A stretch of DNA of 52,071 bases from Alphaproteobacteria bacterium (lineage in GTDB: Bacteria > Pseudomonadota > Alphaproteobacteria > UBA2966). Below are positions 1 to 8,560 of the stretch, piece by piece; position 1 is the stretch's first letter, and each line of letters starts with the position of its first letter. A program made the position numbers and the translations under genes. The stretch lies in contig JABIFY010000148.1 in NCBI GenBank assembly GCA_018650465.1, positions 1 through 52,071 of the forward strand, read 5' to 3'. The notes under the pieces are model-generated. The model was not told where the DNA came from and did not search any database. It worked only from the letters and a program-made list of their open reading frames with translations.

Positions 1-556
1 AACGAAAAAACCTTCGACACCCACCGGCAGGAGATTACAGCTATCTAGACCAAACGACCCCGGAACTTTCGCGACTGAGATAACTGCATGGAACGGATTG
101 AAATACGCACCCAGAGTCTGTTGACCCAAATGGTCGCCCAAATATCAAGGGCTGACCTGTCCGCTAATGAGACCAAAGGTGCGTGCGTACTCCCATCAAG
201 GCCACGGCCCGGTTGCCGATCAAACAGGCCGGATACATATCAGCGACTTCCGACACTATGCAAAATATTTCTCTTGCGATCAGCAGCCGGTCCATACATA
301 TGGGTCAAAAGCGGAAATAAGCGACCTCTGCATTTATGGTCCGGTCTGTACCGCAAAGCAGACATCGATTTCAGAAACCGGAATGATCCCGGCAAATGAG
401 CAGAAACCTGTGCAACCTCTCTATATAGAATATTTGGTAGGGGAGATGCATAGGTTTTATTGGGGTCGTCAGACATGCGAAGCATCACCGCGCCAGAGCC
501 CACAAATTCACCGGAAAAAGTCAATTAGCACTGCAGAAGCATCGCAGACAAAATTA
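1..556. other. Left-edge region with no supported gene
   Basis: No convincing gene lies in these 556 bases. Several overlapping open frames exist (about 88-399 and 167-574 on plus, 240-524 on minus), but none has a recognisable domain or a good ribosome binding site. One frame enters from the left edge and stops at about position 83, so the last codons of a gene outside the window are possible. The part around 300-400 has the look of the short decayed repeats common between alphaproteobacterial genes; this is an impression only. Confidence 0.4.
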
Positions 557-586
557 AAGGGGTCAGCAAACTAATGCTAACCCCTT
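557..586 (-). terminator. Rho-independent terminator of tRNA-Gly
   Basis: A 12-bp stem with one non-Watson-Crick pair (arms 557-568 and 575-586) encloses a 6-base loop. Read on the minus strand it is followed by TTTAATTTTG, a fair U-tract. It sits 7 bases beyond the CCA end of the tRNA gene. Confidence 0.75.
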
Positions 587-593
587 GAATTAT

Positions 594-668
594 TGGAGCG
601 GGCGAAGAGATTCGAACTCTCGACCCTAACCTTGGCAAGGTTATGCTCTACCCCTGAGCTACGCCCGC
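594..668 (-). tRNA. tRNA-Gly (anticodon GCC)
   Basis: On the minus strand the 75-base gene folds as a standard cloverleaf. The acceptor stem is GCGGGCG with CGCCCGC, the D arm carries AGCTCAGGGGTAGAGC, the anticodon loop is TTGCCAA with anticodon GCC, and the T arm is GAGAGTTCGAATCTC. The discriminator is T and the 3' CCA is encoded. It reads GGC and GGU glycine codons. A promoter lies upstream at 689-716 and a terminator hairpin just downstream. There is no integrase gene beside it. Confidence 0.97.
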
Positions 669-688
669 TCAATCTTGACGACGGCGGG

Positions 689-716
689 ATAATAGTCATC
701 GCGCCTCTGTTTGCAA
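689..716 (-). promoter_or_regulatory. Sigma-70-like promoter of tRNA-Gly
   Basis: On the minus strand TTGCAA (711-716) and TATTAT (689-694) are 16 bases apart and lie about 20 bases before the mature 5' end of the tRNA. A GC-rich discriminator follows the -10 box, as is usual for stable-RNA promoters. Confidence 0.6.
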
Positions 717-852
717 GCCCCTTCACAGGGTTCTTTTGATGAATTGGCCACATTTAAACACTTCCCCCGGAAAATTGCATGGACTTAAGGCCACTGGAGG
801 CTATGTTTAGCGTCTTCTAATGCCTTCAGACACAAGGGGATGTGTTTTTTCC

Positions 853-1365
853 ATGCCAGCTGACGAACAACAATTATTCGAATTTTTTCTGGAACTGGAC
901 ATACAAACCACCACCCACCGGCATGCTGCGCTGCATACAGTCGAGCAGAGTCAGGAATTGCGCGGTGACCTGCCGGGTGGGCATTGCAAATCCCTGTTTC
1001 TAAAAGATAAAAAGGCGCAGTTATGGCTGATCGTCGCACTTGAAGACCGCGAAGTTAATCTGAAAACCCTGCACAAACAGATTGGCTCCGGCCGTCTTTC
1101 CTTTGGCAAAGCTGAACTGATGTGGGACATTCTGGGCGTGCGACCCGGTTCTGTGACACCCTTTTCACTGATCAACGACAAGGACCAGCAAATGAACGTG
1201 GTTCTGGATCAGGGTATGCTGGAATTTGATTTGTTAAATTATCATCCCCTGCATAATGAAGCGACGACAGCGATATCGACGGTGGATTTATTGCGATTTA
1301 TTGATGCCACGGGCCACACGCCCCAGCGGGTGGACCTTGTCCCAGGGGTTGAACAAGCGCAATAA
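853..1365 (+). CDS. Prolyl-tRNA editing protein (YbaK/ProX family)
   Basis: This 170-residue protein belongs to the YbaK/ProX family of free-standing trans-editing domains. They hydrolyse wrongly charged tRNA, typically Ala-tRNA(Pro) or Cys-tRNA(Pro), in the cytoplasm. Visible family blocks are HTVEQSQELRGDLPGGH, then KSLFLKDKK with the conserved lysine, RLSFGKAEL, the LGVRPGSVTPFSLIND segment and LNYHPLHNEATTAIS near the end. Length is normal for the family. The ATG at 853 is preferred over an in-frame ATG at 820 because homologues begin at about this point; an AGGGG stretch lies 15 bases upstream, a little far. The gene stands alone between the tRNA and the thioredoxin string. The family call is firm; the exact tRNA substrate is inferred. 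Confidence 0.9.
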   Translation: MPADEQQLFEFFLELDIQTTTHRHAALHTVEQSQELRGDLPGGHCKSLFLKDKKAQLWLIVALEDREVNLKTLHKQIGSGRLSFGKAELMWDILGVRPGSVTPFSLINDKDQQMNVVLDQGMLEFDLLNYHPLHNEATTAISTVDLLRFIDATGHTPQRVDLVPGVEQAQ

Positions 1366-1606
1366 TCCGCTATCAGCAACTTGTTAATGCAGCTCAAGAC
1401 CCCATATTTTCTTGGGTAGGGCGTGTTTGCTGAGCCAAGGGGGCTTTGCATTTTGCTGAGCAATGAATAGAACTCACTGAAGTGTTTCAGCTTTGCTCTG
1501 AACCATGGGGCTTAATTATCCTTGGCGCCAGTATTTCCTGGTTTGAAATGCAGCTATGCTTGAAACCTGAGAAATGACGAGACGCCCCGATTATTGGCAG
1601 ACAACC
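1366..1606. other. Intergenic stretch with no gene seen
   Basis: Together with the tandem repeat that follows, this makes a 305-base gap between two plus-strand genes. I see no open frame with coding character. A GCTGAGC word occurs twice (near 1430 and 1456), and there are weak dyads but no strong terminator. It presumably carries the promoter of the 1671-3936 string, which I cannot place. Confidence 0.4.
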
Positions 1607-1657
1607 ATTATTAACAGACTACGTTTATTAACAGACAACGTTTATTAACAGACAACG
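1607..1657 (+). repeat. Three 17-bp tandem repeats
   Basis: Three head-to-tail units with consensus TTTATTAACAGACAACG occupy 1607-1623, 1624-1640 and 1641-1657. The second and third are identical and the first has two changes. Partial copies of the CAGACAA core flank the array at about 1598 and 1661. The array ends 13 bases before the ATG at 1671, so it takes up the space where a ribosome binding site would normally sit. Confidence 0.9.
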
Positions 1658-1670
1658 GACAGACAAAACG

Positions 1671-2579
1671 ATGGACGAAATTTCGATGTTATCCCCTGAC
1701 GGCGCGCCAGCTGGCCTGATCAAGGACAGCAGTGACGCAGCCTTTATTGAAGACGTTGTTGAGGTCTCAAAGGAAGTCCCGGTTATTGTAGATTTCTGGG
1801 CGCCATGGTGTGAGCCCTGCAAACAATTAGGCCCGGCCATTGAAAAAGTTGTTAATTCTGCCAACGGTGCTGTCCGATTGGTCAAAATTGACATTGACCA
1901 AAACCCCGCCATTGCACAGCAATTGCGTATTCAGTCCATTCCAGCTGTTTATGCCTTCAAGGACGGCCAACCGGTTGATGGTTTCATGGGCGCTGTGCCT
2001 GAAAGCCAGATCAAAGCGTTCGTTGAAAAACTGGTCGGTGAAATTGGCCCGACCGCGGCTGAAGAAGCCCTGGAAGCTGCCACAACCGCTCTGGCTGAAG
2101 AGGATTTCGCCCAGGCCGCCAGCTTGTTTGGTGAGGTCTTGCGTACCGACAACAGCAATGTTGATGCCCTGGCCGGCCTCACCCAGTGCTACATTGGTGG
2201 CGGGGATCTTGAACGGGCTGGTCAAACACTTGACCTGGTCAAGCCTGAGGATGCCGACAAGCCAATCGTCACAGGTGCTCGCGCCGCCTTGTCTCTGGCG
2301 GAAAAGGCCCTGGATGCCGGCGATCTGGAACCTTTGCTGGCAAAGGTAGAAGCAAATGAAAACGATCACCAGGCCCGATCTGAATTATCGGAAGCCCTGT
2401 TGGCTGCCGGGCGCAAGGAAGAGGCCGTTGAACAGCTGCTGGATATTGTGCGCCGGGATCGCAAATGGAATGATGATGGCGCCCGCAAACAATTGCTGAC
2501 CTTGTTCGAAGCCTTTGGCAATGAAGATGAAGTCACTCAGGACGGTCGGCAAAAGCTGTCGATCCTGTTGTTCTCGTAG
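1671..2579 (+). CDS. cnoX: Thioredoxin-TPR co-chaperone (CnoX/YbbN type)
   Basis: This 302-residue protein has an N-terminal thioredoxin fold and a C-terminal tetratricopeptide region (about residues 125-295). That is the layout of CnoX/YbbN, a holdase that guards clients from oxidation and passes them to GroEL/DnaK. The active site reads WAPWCEPCK, so it keeps both redox cysteines. The middle residue pair is EP rather than the common GP. The motif SIPAVYAFKDGQPV carries the cis-proline. No clear ribosome binding site precedes the ATG because tandem repeats fill that position. It heads a plus-strand string with LON-domain, Trm112-like and DUF971 genes. The family is firm; the co-chaperone role is by homology. 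Confidence 0.9.
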   Translation: MDEISMLSPDGAPAGLIKDSSDAAFIEDVVEVSKEVPVIVDFWAPWCEPCKQLGPAIEKVVNSANGAVRLVKIDIDQNPAIAQQLRIQSIPAVYAFKDGQPVDGFMGAVPESQIKAFVEKLVGEIGPTAAEEALEAATTALAEEDFAQAASLFGEVLRTDNSNVDALAGLTQCYIGGGDLERAGQTLDLVKPEDADKPIVTGARAALSLAEKALDAGDLEPLLAKVEANENDHQARSELSEALLAAGRKEEAVEQLLDIVRRDRKWNDDGARKQLLTLFEAFGNEDEVTQDGRQKLSILLFS

Positions 2580-2621
2580 GAGACGGATCAACCATGCAGT
2601 GCCAGTGGGACTTGAAGTATC

Positions 2622-3287
2622 GTGACTGAGGGTCGCCAGGATGTCGGGTTTGACGAGATATCGCGCACCATTGCCCTGTTCCCACTGGGGGGTGCGCTGT
2701 TGCTGCCGCGCGGCCAGATGCCTCTGAACATCTTCGAGCCGCGATATCTGGACATGATCCGCGAAGCCATGAATGACACGCATCTGATCGGCATGGTCCA
2801 GCCCCTGGACCCCGTTTCGACTGAACTGGAACCGGAAATTTATCGTACGGGCTGTGTTGGGCGTATTGATGCCTTCAAGGAGACACTGAACGGTACCATG
2901 TTAATCACCTTGACGGGCCTGTGCCGCTTTCAGGTCATTGAGGAATTGCCCATGACCCAACCTTATCGCCGGGCCCTGGTCTCCTACGCAAAATATCGCC
3001 GGGACATGGATGTGACAGAATCATCAGGCTTCAAACGCCAGGAATTATTCGCGGCGCTGCAAAGTTATCTGGATATGAAAGAGCTGGATACGGACTGGAA
3101 ATCGCTGGAAAAAATATCAGACGAAAGCCTGGTATCATCTCTGGCCATGATGTGCCCGTTCGAGCCTTCGGAAAAGCAGGCCTTGCTGGAAGCTGATACC
3201 CTTGCCCAACGGGGCGATATCCTGACCTTGCTGATGCAATTTGCCGATTCGCCCTTTACCGGTGATGAACCACCGGCCATGCAATAA
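2622..3287 (+). CDS. LON substrate-binding (LAN) domain protein
   Basis: This 221-residue protein consists of the N-terminal substrate-binding domain of Lon protease without the ATPase or peptidase parts. The family hallmarks are the IALFPLGGALLLPRGQMPL start, NIFEPRYLDMI, and GCVGRIDAFKETLNGTMLI. Such free-standing LON-domain proteins are widespread in proteobacteria and their role is unclear. The start chosen is GTG at 2622. A good AGGAG (2578-2582) instead precedes an ATG at 2594 that opens an 11-codon frame ending at 2629 and overlapping this GTG, so translation may be coupled. It lies 42 bases after the thioredoxin gene and 35 before the Trm112-like gene. Confidence 0.88.
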   Translation: MTEGRQDVGFDEISRTIALFPLGGALLLPRGQMPLNIFEPRYLDMIREAMNDTHLIGMVQPLDPVSTELEPEIYRTGCVGRIDAFKETLNGTMLITLTGLCRFQVIEELPMTQPYRRALVSYAKYRRDMDVTESSGFKRQELFAALQSYLDMKELDTDWKSLEKISDESLVSSLAMMCPFEPSEKQALLEADTLAQRGDILTLLMQFADSPFTGDEPPAMQ

Positions 3288-3322
3288 ACACACGCCCGCT
3301 GACGAATGGATACATATGAGCC

Positions 3323-3514
3323 ATGACTGAGACATCATCTACCATTGACCCAAAATTGCTGGAAATTCTGGTTTGCCCCCTGACCAAAGGTCCGCTGGTT
3401 TATGACAAAGCGGCCCAGGAACTGATTAGTGAGCAAGCCCACTTGGCCTATCCCATCCGCGACGGCATTCCGATCATGTTGGTTGACGAAGCCCGCCGCG
3501 TTCAAACCACCTGA
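3323..3514 (+). CDS. Trm112-like protein (UPF0434)
   Basis: This 63-residue protein is of the bacterial Trm112/UPF0434 family. Residues 8-22 read [15 protein letters not shown] and the C-terminal half has the typical [13 protein letters not shown]. Eukaryotic Trm112 activates several methyltransferases; the bacterial proteins are thought to do something similar, but the partner is not shown by this sequence. Only one cysteine remains of the usual zinc-type set, which is common in this branch. It sits between the LON-domain and DUF971 genes, 35 and 41 bases away, and is surely co-transcribed. Confidence 0.9.
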   Translation: MTETSSTIDPKLLEILVCPLTKGPLVYDKAAQELISEQAHLAYPIRDGIPIMLVDEARRVQTT

Positions 3515-3555
3515 CTTTTTCGTTTGCCAATATCTTGCGAAAGAAAGCAACAACC

Positions 3556-3936
3556 ATGACTGACGCCGCCAAAAAAGACACTGTCTCGTCACCCCTTGAA
3601 ATCCGCCTGAAGTCAGAGGAAAAAATCCTCGAAGTCGATTTCCCGGGTGGCATTACATATCGTTTTCCCGCTGAGCTGTTGCGCGTTGAAAGCCCTTCTG
3701 CCGAAGTTCAGGGACATGGCCCCGGCCAGAAAAAGACTCTGCCCGGTCGTGCCCATGTCGGCATCATGAAGGTCGAACCCGTTGGTCACTATGCAGTCAA
3801 ACTGGTCTTCGACGACATGCACGATACAGGTATTTTCACCTGGGACTATTTCTACGAACTGGGCCCACGTATCGACCAGGCCTGGCAAGACTACCTCGAT
3901 GCCCTCGACAAAGAAGGCCTCAGCCGCGAGCCTTGA
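3556..3936 (+). CDS. DUF971 (GBBH-like N-terminal) protein
   Basis: This 126-residue protein has the DUF971 domain, also found at the N-terminus of gamma-butyrobetaine hydroxylase. Marks are the EVDFPGGITYRFPAELLRV block and the end VFDDMHDTGIFTWDYFYEL. Stand-alone members often sit beside iron-sulphur or Mrp-like genes, but none is seen here. The ATG at 3556 is chosen over an upstream TTG at 3535; a GAAAGAAAG stretch lies before it. It is the last gene of the 1671-3936 string and converges with the hybrid kinase gene 34 bases away. The function is not known. Confidence 0.88.
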   Translation: MTDAAKKDTVSSPLEIRLKSEEKILEVDFPGGITYRFPAELLRVESPSAEVQGHGPGQKKTLPGRAHVGIMKVEPVGHYAVKLVFDDMHDTGIFTWDYFYELGPRIDQAWQDYLDALDKEGLSREP

Positions 3937-3970
3937 ATAATCCCCGGCGCCCAGCCCTTGATCCGGACAA

Positions 3971-6900
3971 CTAGCCCTTGATCGCCTTGGTGACGGCATC
4001 GAATGCTGGTGCCAGATCGGGGTAAGCCGTTTCAAGGGCGTCCCAATCATCAGCTTTCCCGGCAGCTTCCAAAGCTGCGCACAAGTCAGCCAGGGCGTCT
4101 GCACCGATAGACCGGGATGAGGATTTCAGTTTGTGGGCGGCGCCACCTATACCGGCGGCATCACGATCGACAAAAGCCGTATCTATTTCAGCAACAGCGC
4201 TGCGGCCCGGTTCAACAAAGTCCTGAAGGATTTCGTTGATCAGTTCTTCATCATCACCAAAAGTTTCACGCAAAAATTTCGGATCCACAACGCCTGAATT
4301 TGCCGGGGGTGCCACGACATCTGTGCCAGCTTTTACGGCACCAGTGTCGATCTCAGAGCGCCCGTGCGGCATCCATTTCCGCAAAGCGACTTGCAGGTCC
4401 GCCATGGCCAACGGCTTGGAAAGATAATCATCCATCCCGGCCGCGATGCAGCGTTCAGCTTCGCCTTCCAGGGCATTGGCGGTCACGGCAATGATAGGGG
4501 CTCGTCTGCCTCTGTTTTCTTCGTCCGCCCGCACCGCCGCGGTAAGTTCAAAGCCATCCATGTTTGGCATATGGCAATCGGTTAACAGCAAGGCATAGTC
4601 CTTTTGCCGCCAGGCCTCCAGGGCCAGTTTGCCGTCGTCCGCCATTTCACAGGTATATCCCAGTTTATCCAACTGCCGCCCGATGACCTGTTGATTTGTC
4701 AGATTGTCTTCTGCCAGCAAGATCAATGTGCCCTGGGCCAGAGCTTCTTCGGCAGACAAAGCGACGACCGTTTCGGCGGCCCGGTCATCATCAACCTTGA
4801 TCAAGGGGCTGGCCCGACCTGCCGCCACTGAGATGGCATTGAGGAAGCGCGCACGGCGCAGGGGATTGCCATCCACACTGACACAGTCGGCCTTGTCGAT
4901 ACGGGCCGAGCGGCGCTGCCCCCCTGTCAGAACAACAAATTTTGGCCTGGCGACTTTCAGCAACTTCATCGCCTCCGCCTGACGGGCCACATCCAGATCA
5001 AGGTCAAGAACAATGACATCAAAAGCGGATTCGGACGTCGCCAGAATTTCTTCCGCTTCTTTGATGCCCGGTACTGCCGACGCTTCGGCGGCTGAATGTT
5101 CTAAATACCGCACCATGGCTTCCCGTGCCACTGACGATGTCGCAACAGCGAGAACCCTTAACCCGGCCAGATCTGTAGACAGGTCTTCGCCACGATGTTC
5201 ATCTGTATTGCCAAGGGGAATTTCGATTGAGAAGGTTGAGCCTGAGCCCAACCGACTTTCCACACTAACGGTTCCCTGCATCAATTCGGTGAGCCGTTTG
5301 CAAATTGCCAGCCCCAAACCGGTGCCGCCAAAGCGGCGCGTGGTCGAGCTTTCGGCTTGGGAAAATGCTTCGAACAAACTCTCTTGCGCGTCTTTCGAAA
5401 TACCGATGCCATAGTCGACAACCGAGATTTTGATGCGGCATCCATCTTGATTATTGCTGACGGCTTCGGCTCGGACGACCACTTCACCTTCTGTTGAAAA
5501 CTTCACCGCATTGCCGGTTAGATTGAAAACGATCTGGCGCAAACGGACCGGATCACCCAACAGGGTTTCAGGCATGTCGGGATCAACAAATGTAGTGATG
5601 CGAATGCCTTTTCCGATGGCGCTGGGGGCCATGGTCGCAGCAGCGCCTTCGAGGACATCAGCAAGCGAAAACGGGATGGATTCGATATCAAGCTTGCCAG
5701 CTTCAATTTTGGAAAAATCCAGAATGTCGTTGATGATTGTCAGCAAGGCATTGCCGGAATCCCGTACTGTATTCAGCATCAGGGTCTGATCATCATCGAG
5801 GTTGGTTTGGGACAATAAATCCGCCATGCCAACAACGCCGTTCATTGGCGTTCTGATTTCGTGGCTCATGGAGGCGAGGAAATCCGACTTGGCCTGGGCC
5901 GCTGTTTCTGCAACGTCGCGCGCTTTTAATATTTCAGCCTCGGCCCGTTTTTGATCCGTGATGTCATAGTAGCCACCAAGGGCACCTGGTTTACCTTCAT
6001 ATTCGAATGGCAATACTGTGCACATGCTCCAGAATTCTGAGCCATCAGCCCGCTTCATTTTAAGTTCCCGGTTTTGCACCGTTTGCTTTTTCAGGATCGA
6101 TTCCCGAATGTCAGCCCGATCCTCGGCATTTAAATACAGGCTTGCTGCATTGGTTTTGTGAACCGTTTCTTCGTCAATGCCAAATAGTTCCCTGAAATGA
6201 GAATTGGCAAATTCGAGATTGGACGTCGCAACACCCGCGACCGTTATGCCAACCGGCAATTTTTCAAGTATGTTGCGAACTTCCCTGTCTGCCCTGTCGC
6301 GCTCGGTGGCATCTGTATAGGTGATAACCACATCGCCTTCATCTGTTCGCTCAGCCACCGCATCAAAAGTGCGATCGCCATCGATATTGAGAATGAACCG
6401 CGTCGTCGCCTCCCCCGTCCAGAGACTATCCAGGCGTTGGTCAATTTTTACCAGCAAGTCTTCTTTGCCATAATATCCAATGTCAGCAAAATGTTGCCCT
6501 ATTTCTCGTGCAGACTTGCCAACTTTCAGGAAACCGTCGGGAAATTCAAGAAGCGTGCGATATTGTTCATTCCAGGTCACCAGACGGCGATCACTATCAT
6601 AGGCGATCACGCCTTGGCTGATATTATTCAAAACACTGCGCAGCAGCGCTTCACCTGCTGCCAGATCTGCCTCAACTGCCTTGCGTTCGGAGATATCGTA
6701 AACCCAGACCAGGCGGGCATTTTCGCCGTCCCAGGTAATCGACCGCATTGACAACAAGACCCAAAAAGCTGAACCATCCGCGCGCAGCAATTGTGCTTCG
6801 CGTCCCTCGACAACGCCCTTGATTTCAAATTCATGCACCCAGTCTTCGCGGTCATCGGAATCGGCAAAACCGGGAACCGAGTTGGGACCGATTAATTCTT

Positions 6901-8410
6901 CCTTCGACCGTCCCAACATATCTGCCATGCGAGAGTTGGCGAACAGGCGGATACCTTCGGCATCAAAAATGGATACGCCAATAGGGCTGGCCTCCAGAAT
7001 GGCGGACATTTTTTCTTCGCTTTGCCGCAAGGCAACTTCGGATTTTTTTCGCTCCGTAACGTCGTGGGCCGCCATCAACAGGGCGGGTACACCGTGGAAG
7101 GTTATGGGAACCACAGTGACCATAACATCACGTGGCGAACCGGTGGCAAAGTTTTTGACCTTGACTTCGACACTGGTCGATTGCCCTTCATCATTCACCG
7201 ACTCAAGGAATTTTTTCTGCTCGTTTGGATGGTGCCAAATGTTGGAGGGGTCAAGTTTCAGGAACTCTTCTTTTGAAAGACCGATCAATTCACAGGCAGC
7301 CTCGTTCACACGAAGATATGTCGGTTGGTCAACACTGCGAACCACTAATGGCGTCGGGGTGGCATCAAACATGGCATCCAAAACTTCCCGGCCCAGTCGT
7401 TCCAGTTCTTCTGCTTTTGTCCGGTCTTCGTTTTCGTGCTGCAATTCAGCTGTGCGCTCGATTACTTTTTGTTCAAGCTCTTGTCGCGATTGTTCAAGTT
7501 TGTCCTCAGCGATGCGGCGTTCTCTGACTTCGTCTTCCAGGCGCGCACTTACGGCTTCGGCGCGAAGGGCGCGCCGACGAGCAACACCGGCAACACGGAC
7601 CATGAATCCAAGAGCCAGCGACAAGACGATACCGAAAACCAGAACAAATATTTCTGCAATATCAACTGCTGACTCAGACCCCAGAGCCTGCCAAAGGCTG
7701 AGTGTAAAAGCCAGGACGCCGATACCAATTGCCCACGAAAGCCAATCTGGCATTTCCCTGGATGCTTGCAGTTCCAGATGCCAGGCACGCTGAACCAGAC
7801 CGAGGCCAAGAACGATAAAGCCGGCCGCAGTGTGGACGGCCATGCGGGTCAGGTGCCCCCAACCATAGGCCGTTTCCAGGTTCATGGCGTAACCGGCAAA
7901 GGCGATCACGCCAAGTCCGAAAGTGATCGAGCCAAGAACCGCCGTGAGATAAATCCTGGATTTCTGACTGGCAAGCGGATTGGCAAAAAGCAGGGCTATC
8001 CCGGTCAGGCTGAAACACAAGGCTGTATTAGGTGCCATGCGGCCAGGGTTTGAGGTCTCTACAGTGACATAATGTTCCATGAATAATTGATCAATTTGCA
8101 GATCAACACCCGCAATATATTCGATCAAAGTCAGCAAACCCAAAACGGCTGTTGTTGCACCAACATACCTGGCGATCCAGGCTTTTCTGTCCGAAGGCGT
8201 TGTTGCCGCTGAAACAAGGCCGATGCCGCTCAACAAAAACCCGAGTGCTGTATTATATTGCATCGGCACAAATGTTGGGGAAACCTGGATCAGGGTCGTG
8301 TTGTGGGTATACCAGCCCGTCAGAACGACAAGCCCCAATAAAGTTGGCAGAATACCGGCAATCAATGCCAGTCGATTGCCAAAATCAACCTGCCCCCGCA
8401 TGTCGGTCAT
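3971..8410 (-). CDS. Membrane hybrid histidine kinase with four PAS domains, two receivers and Hpt
   Basis: A 1479-residue phosphorelay sensor. Residues 1-280 hold about eight membrane segments, followed by a coiled coil (285-335). PAS-like domains start near 343, 467, 588 and 713. The HisKA domain has SHEIRTPMNG with His850. The ATPase domain (about 945-1065) has NLTGNAVKFS, DYGIGIS and GGTGLGLAI. Residues 1083-1200 form a receiver lacking the N-terminal acidic pair. Residues 1227-1350 form an intact receiver with Asp1278 in LLTDCHMPNMDG and a KP at the end. The C-terminal Hpt domain has His1426 in AAHKLKSSSRS. The whole His-Asp-His relay is in one chain, so an unlinked response regulator must take the phosphate. 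The start ATG has AGGGA 8 bases upstream. The ligand is not predictable. Confidence 0.95.
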   Translation of the reverse strand: MTDMRGQVDFGNRLALIAGILPTLLGLVVLTGWYTHNTTLIQVSPTFVPMQYNTALGFLLSGIGLVSAATTPSDRKAWIARYVGATTAVLGLLTLIEYIAGVDLQIDQLFMEHYVTVETSNPGRMAPNTALCFSLTGIALLFANPLASQKSRIYLTAVLGSITFGLGVIAFAGYAMNLETAYGWGHLTRMAVHTAAGFIVLGLGLVQRAWHLELQASREMPDWLSWAIGIGVLAFTLSLWQALGSESAVDIAEIFVLVFGIVLSLALGFMVRVAGVARRRALRAEAVSARLEDEVRERRIAEDKLEQSRQELEQKVIERTAELQHENEDRTKAEELERLGREVLDAMFDATPTPLVVRSVDQPTYLRVNEAACELIGLSKEEFLKLDPSNIWHHPNEQKKFLESVNDEGQSTSVEVKVKNFATGSPRDVMVTVVPITFHGVPALLMAAHDVTERKKSEVALRQSEEKMSAILEASPIGVSIFDAEGIRLFANSRMADMLGRSKEELIGPNSVPGFADSDDREDWVHEFEIKGVVEGREAQLLRADGSAFWVLLSMRSITWDGENARLVWVYDISERKAVEADLAAGEALLRSVLNNISQGVIAYDSDRRLVTWNEQYRTLLEFPDGFLKVGKSAREIGQHFADIGYYGKEDLLVKIDQRLDSLWTGEATTRFILNIDGDRTFDAVAERTDEGDVVITYTDATERDRADREVRNILEKLPVGITVAGVATSNLEFANSHFRELFGIDEETVHKTNAASLYLNAEDRADIRESILKKQTVQNRELKMKRADGSEFWSMCTVLPFEYEGKPGALGGYYDITDQKRAEAEILKARDVAETAAQAKSDFLASMSHEIRTPMNGVVGMADLLSQTNLDDDQTLMLNTVRDSGNALLTIINDILDFSKIEAGKLDIESIPFSLADVLEGAAATMAPSAIGKGIRITTFVDPDMPETLLGDPVRLRQIVFNLTGNAVKFSTEGEVVVRAEAVSNNQDGCRIKISVVDYGIGISKDAQESLFEAFSQAESSTTRRFGGTGLGLAICKRLTELMQGTVSVESRLGSGSTFSIEIPLGNTDEHRGEDLSTDLAGLRVLAVATSSVAREAMVRYLEHSAAEASAVPGIKEAEEILATSESAFDVIVLDLDLDVARQAEAMKLLKVARPKFVVLTGGQRRSARIDKADCVSVDGNPLRRARFLNAISVAAGRASPLIKVDDDRAAETVVALSAEEALAQGTLILLAEDNLTNQQVIGRQLDKLGYTCEMADDGKLALEAWRQKDYALLLTDCHMPNMDGFELTAAVRADEENRGRRAPIIAVTANALEGEAERCIAAGMDDYLSKPLAMADLQVALRKWMPHGRSEIDTGAVKAGTDVVAPPANSGVVDPKFLRETFGDDEELINEILQDFVEPGRSAVAEIDTAFVDRDAAGIGGAAHKLKSSSRSIGADALADLCAALEAAGKADDWDALETAYPDLAPAFDAVTKAIKG

Positions 8411-8478
8411 TAACAGTTCCCTGAGTTGCCTGCAAATAAACTAATTAATTCAGGTTATTTGATAAACAAGGTATAGTA

Positions 8479-8539
8479 TTTCAGGGTTTATCGGAAACGC
8501 AGCGTTGCTTCAAACTCAAAGCGATTTCGTTTAAACCGG
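8479..8539 (-). repeat. Dispersed intergenic repeat, copy A
   Basis: Read on minus, it contains GAAGCAACGCTGCGTTTCCG, almost the same as copies at 9899, 20818 and 47188. It is preceded by an AAATCGC/AAACCGG part that resembles 20066 and 43180. It sits in the 150-base gap upstream of the hybrid kinase. Confidence 0.75.
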
Positions 8540-8560
8540 ATCAGCCCTGGTTCAGCAAGA

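Noticed and set aside
88-574. Overlapping open frames of 60-135 codons on both strands at the left edge
   Set aside because: They overlap each other in different frames, have no ribosome sites and resemble no family.
594-668. tRNA-Gly as an integration site for a mobile element
   Set aside because: No integrase, no second copy of the tRNA 3' end in the window and no change in gene type beside it.
3952-3983. Direct repeat AGCCCTTGATC on each side of the hybrid kinase stop codon
   Set aside because: Only 11 bases, one copy within coding sequence; best explained by a small local duplication with no wider meaning.
6819-7793. A 324-codon plus-strand frame inside the hybrid kinase gene
   Set aside because: It lies antisense to clear PAS and coiled-coil coding sequence, is very rich in Ser and Arg, and is a shadow frame.
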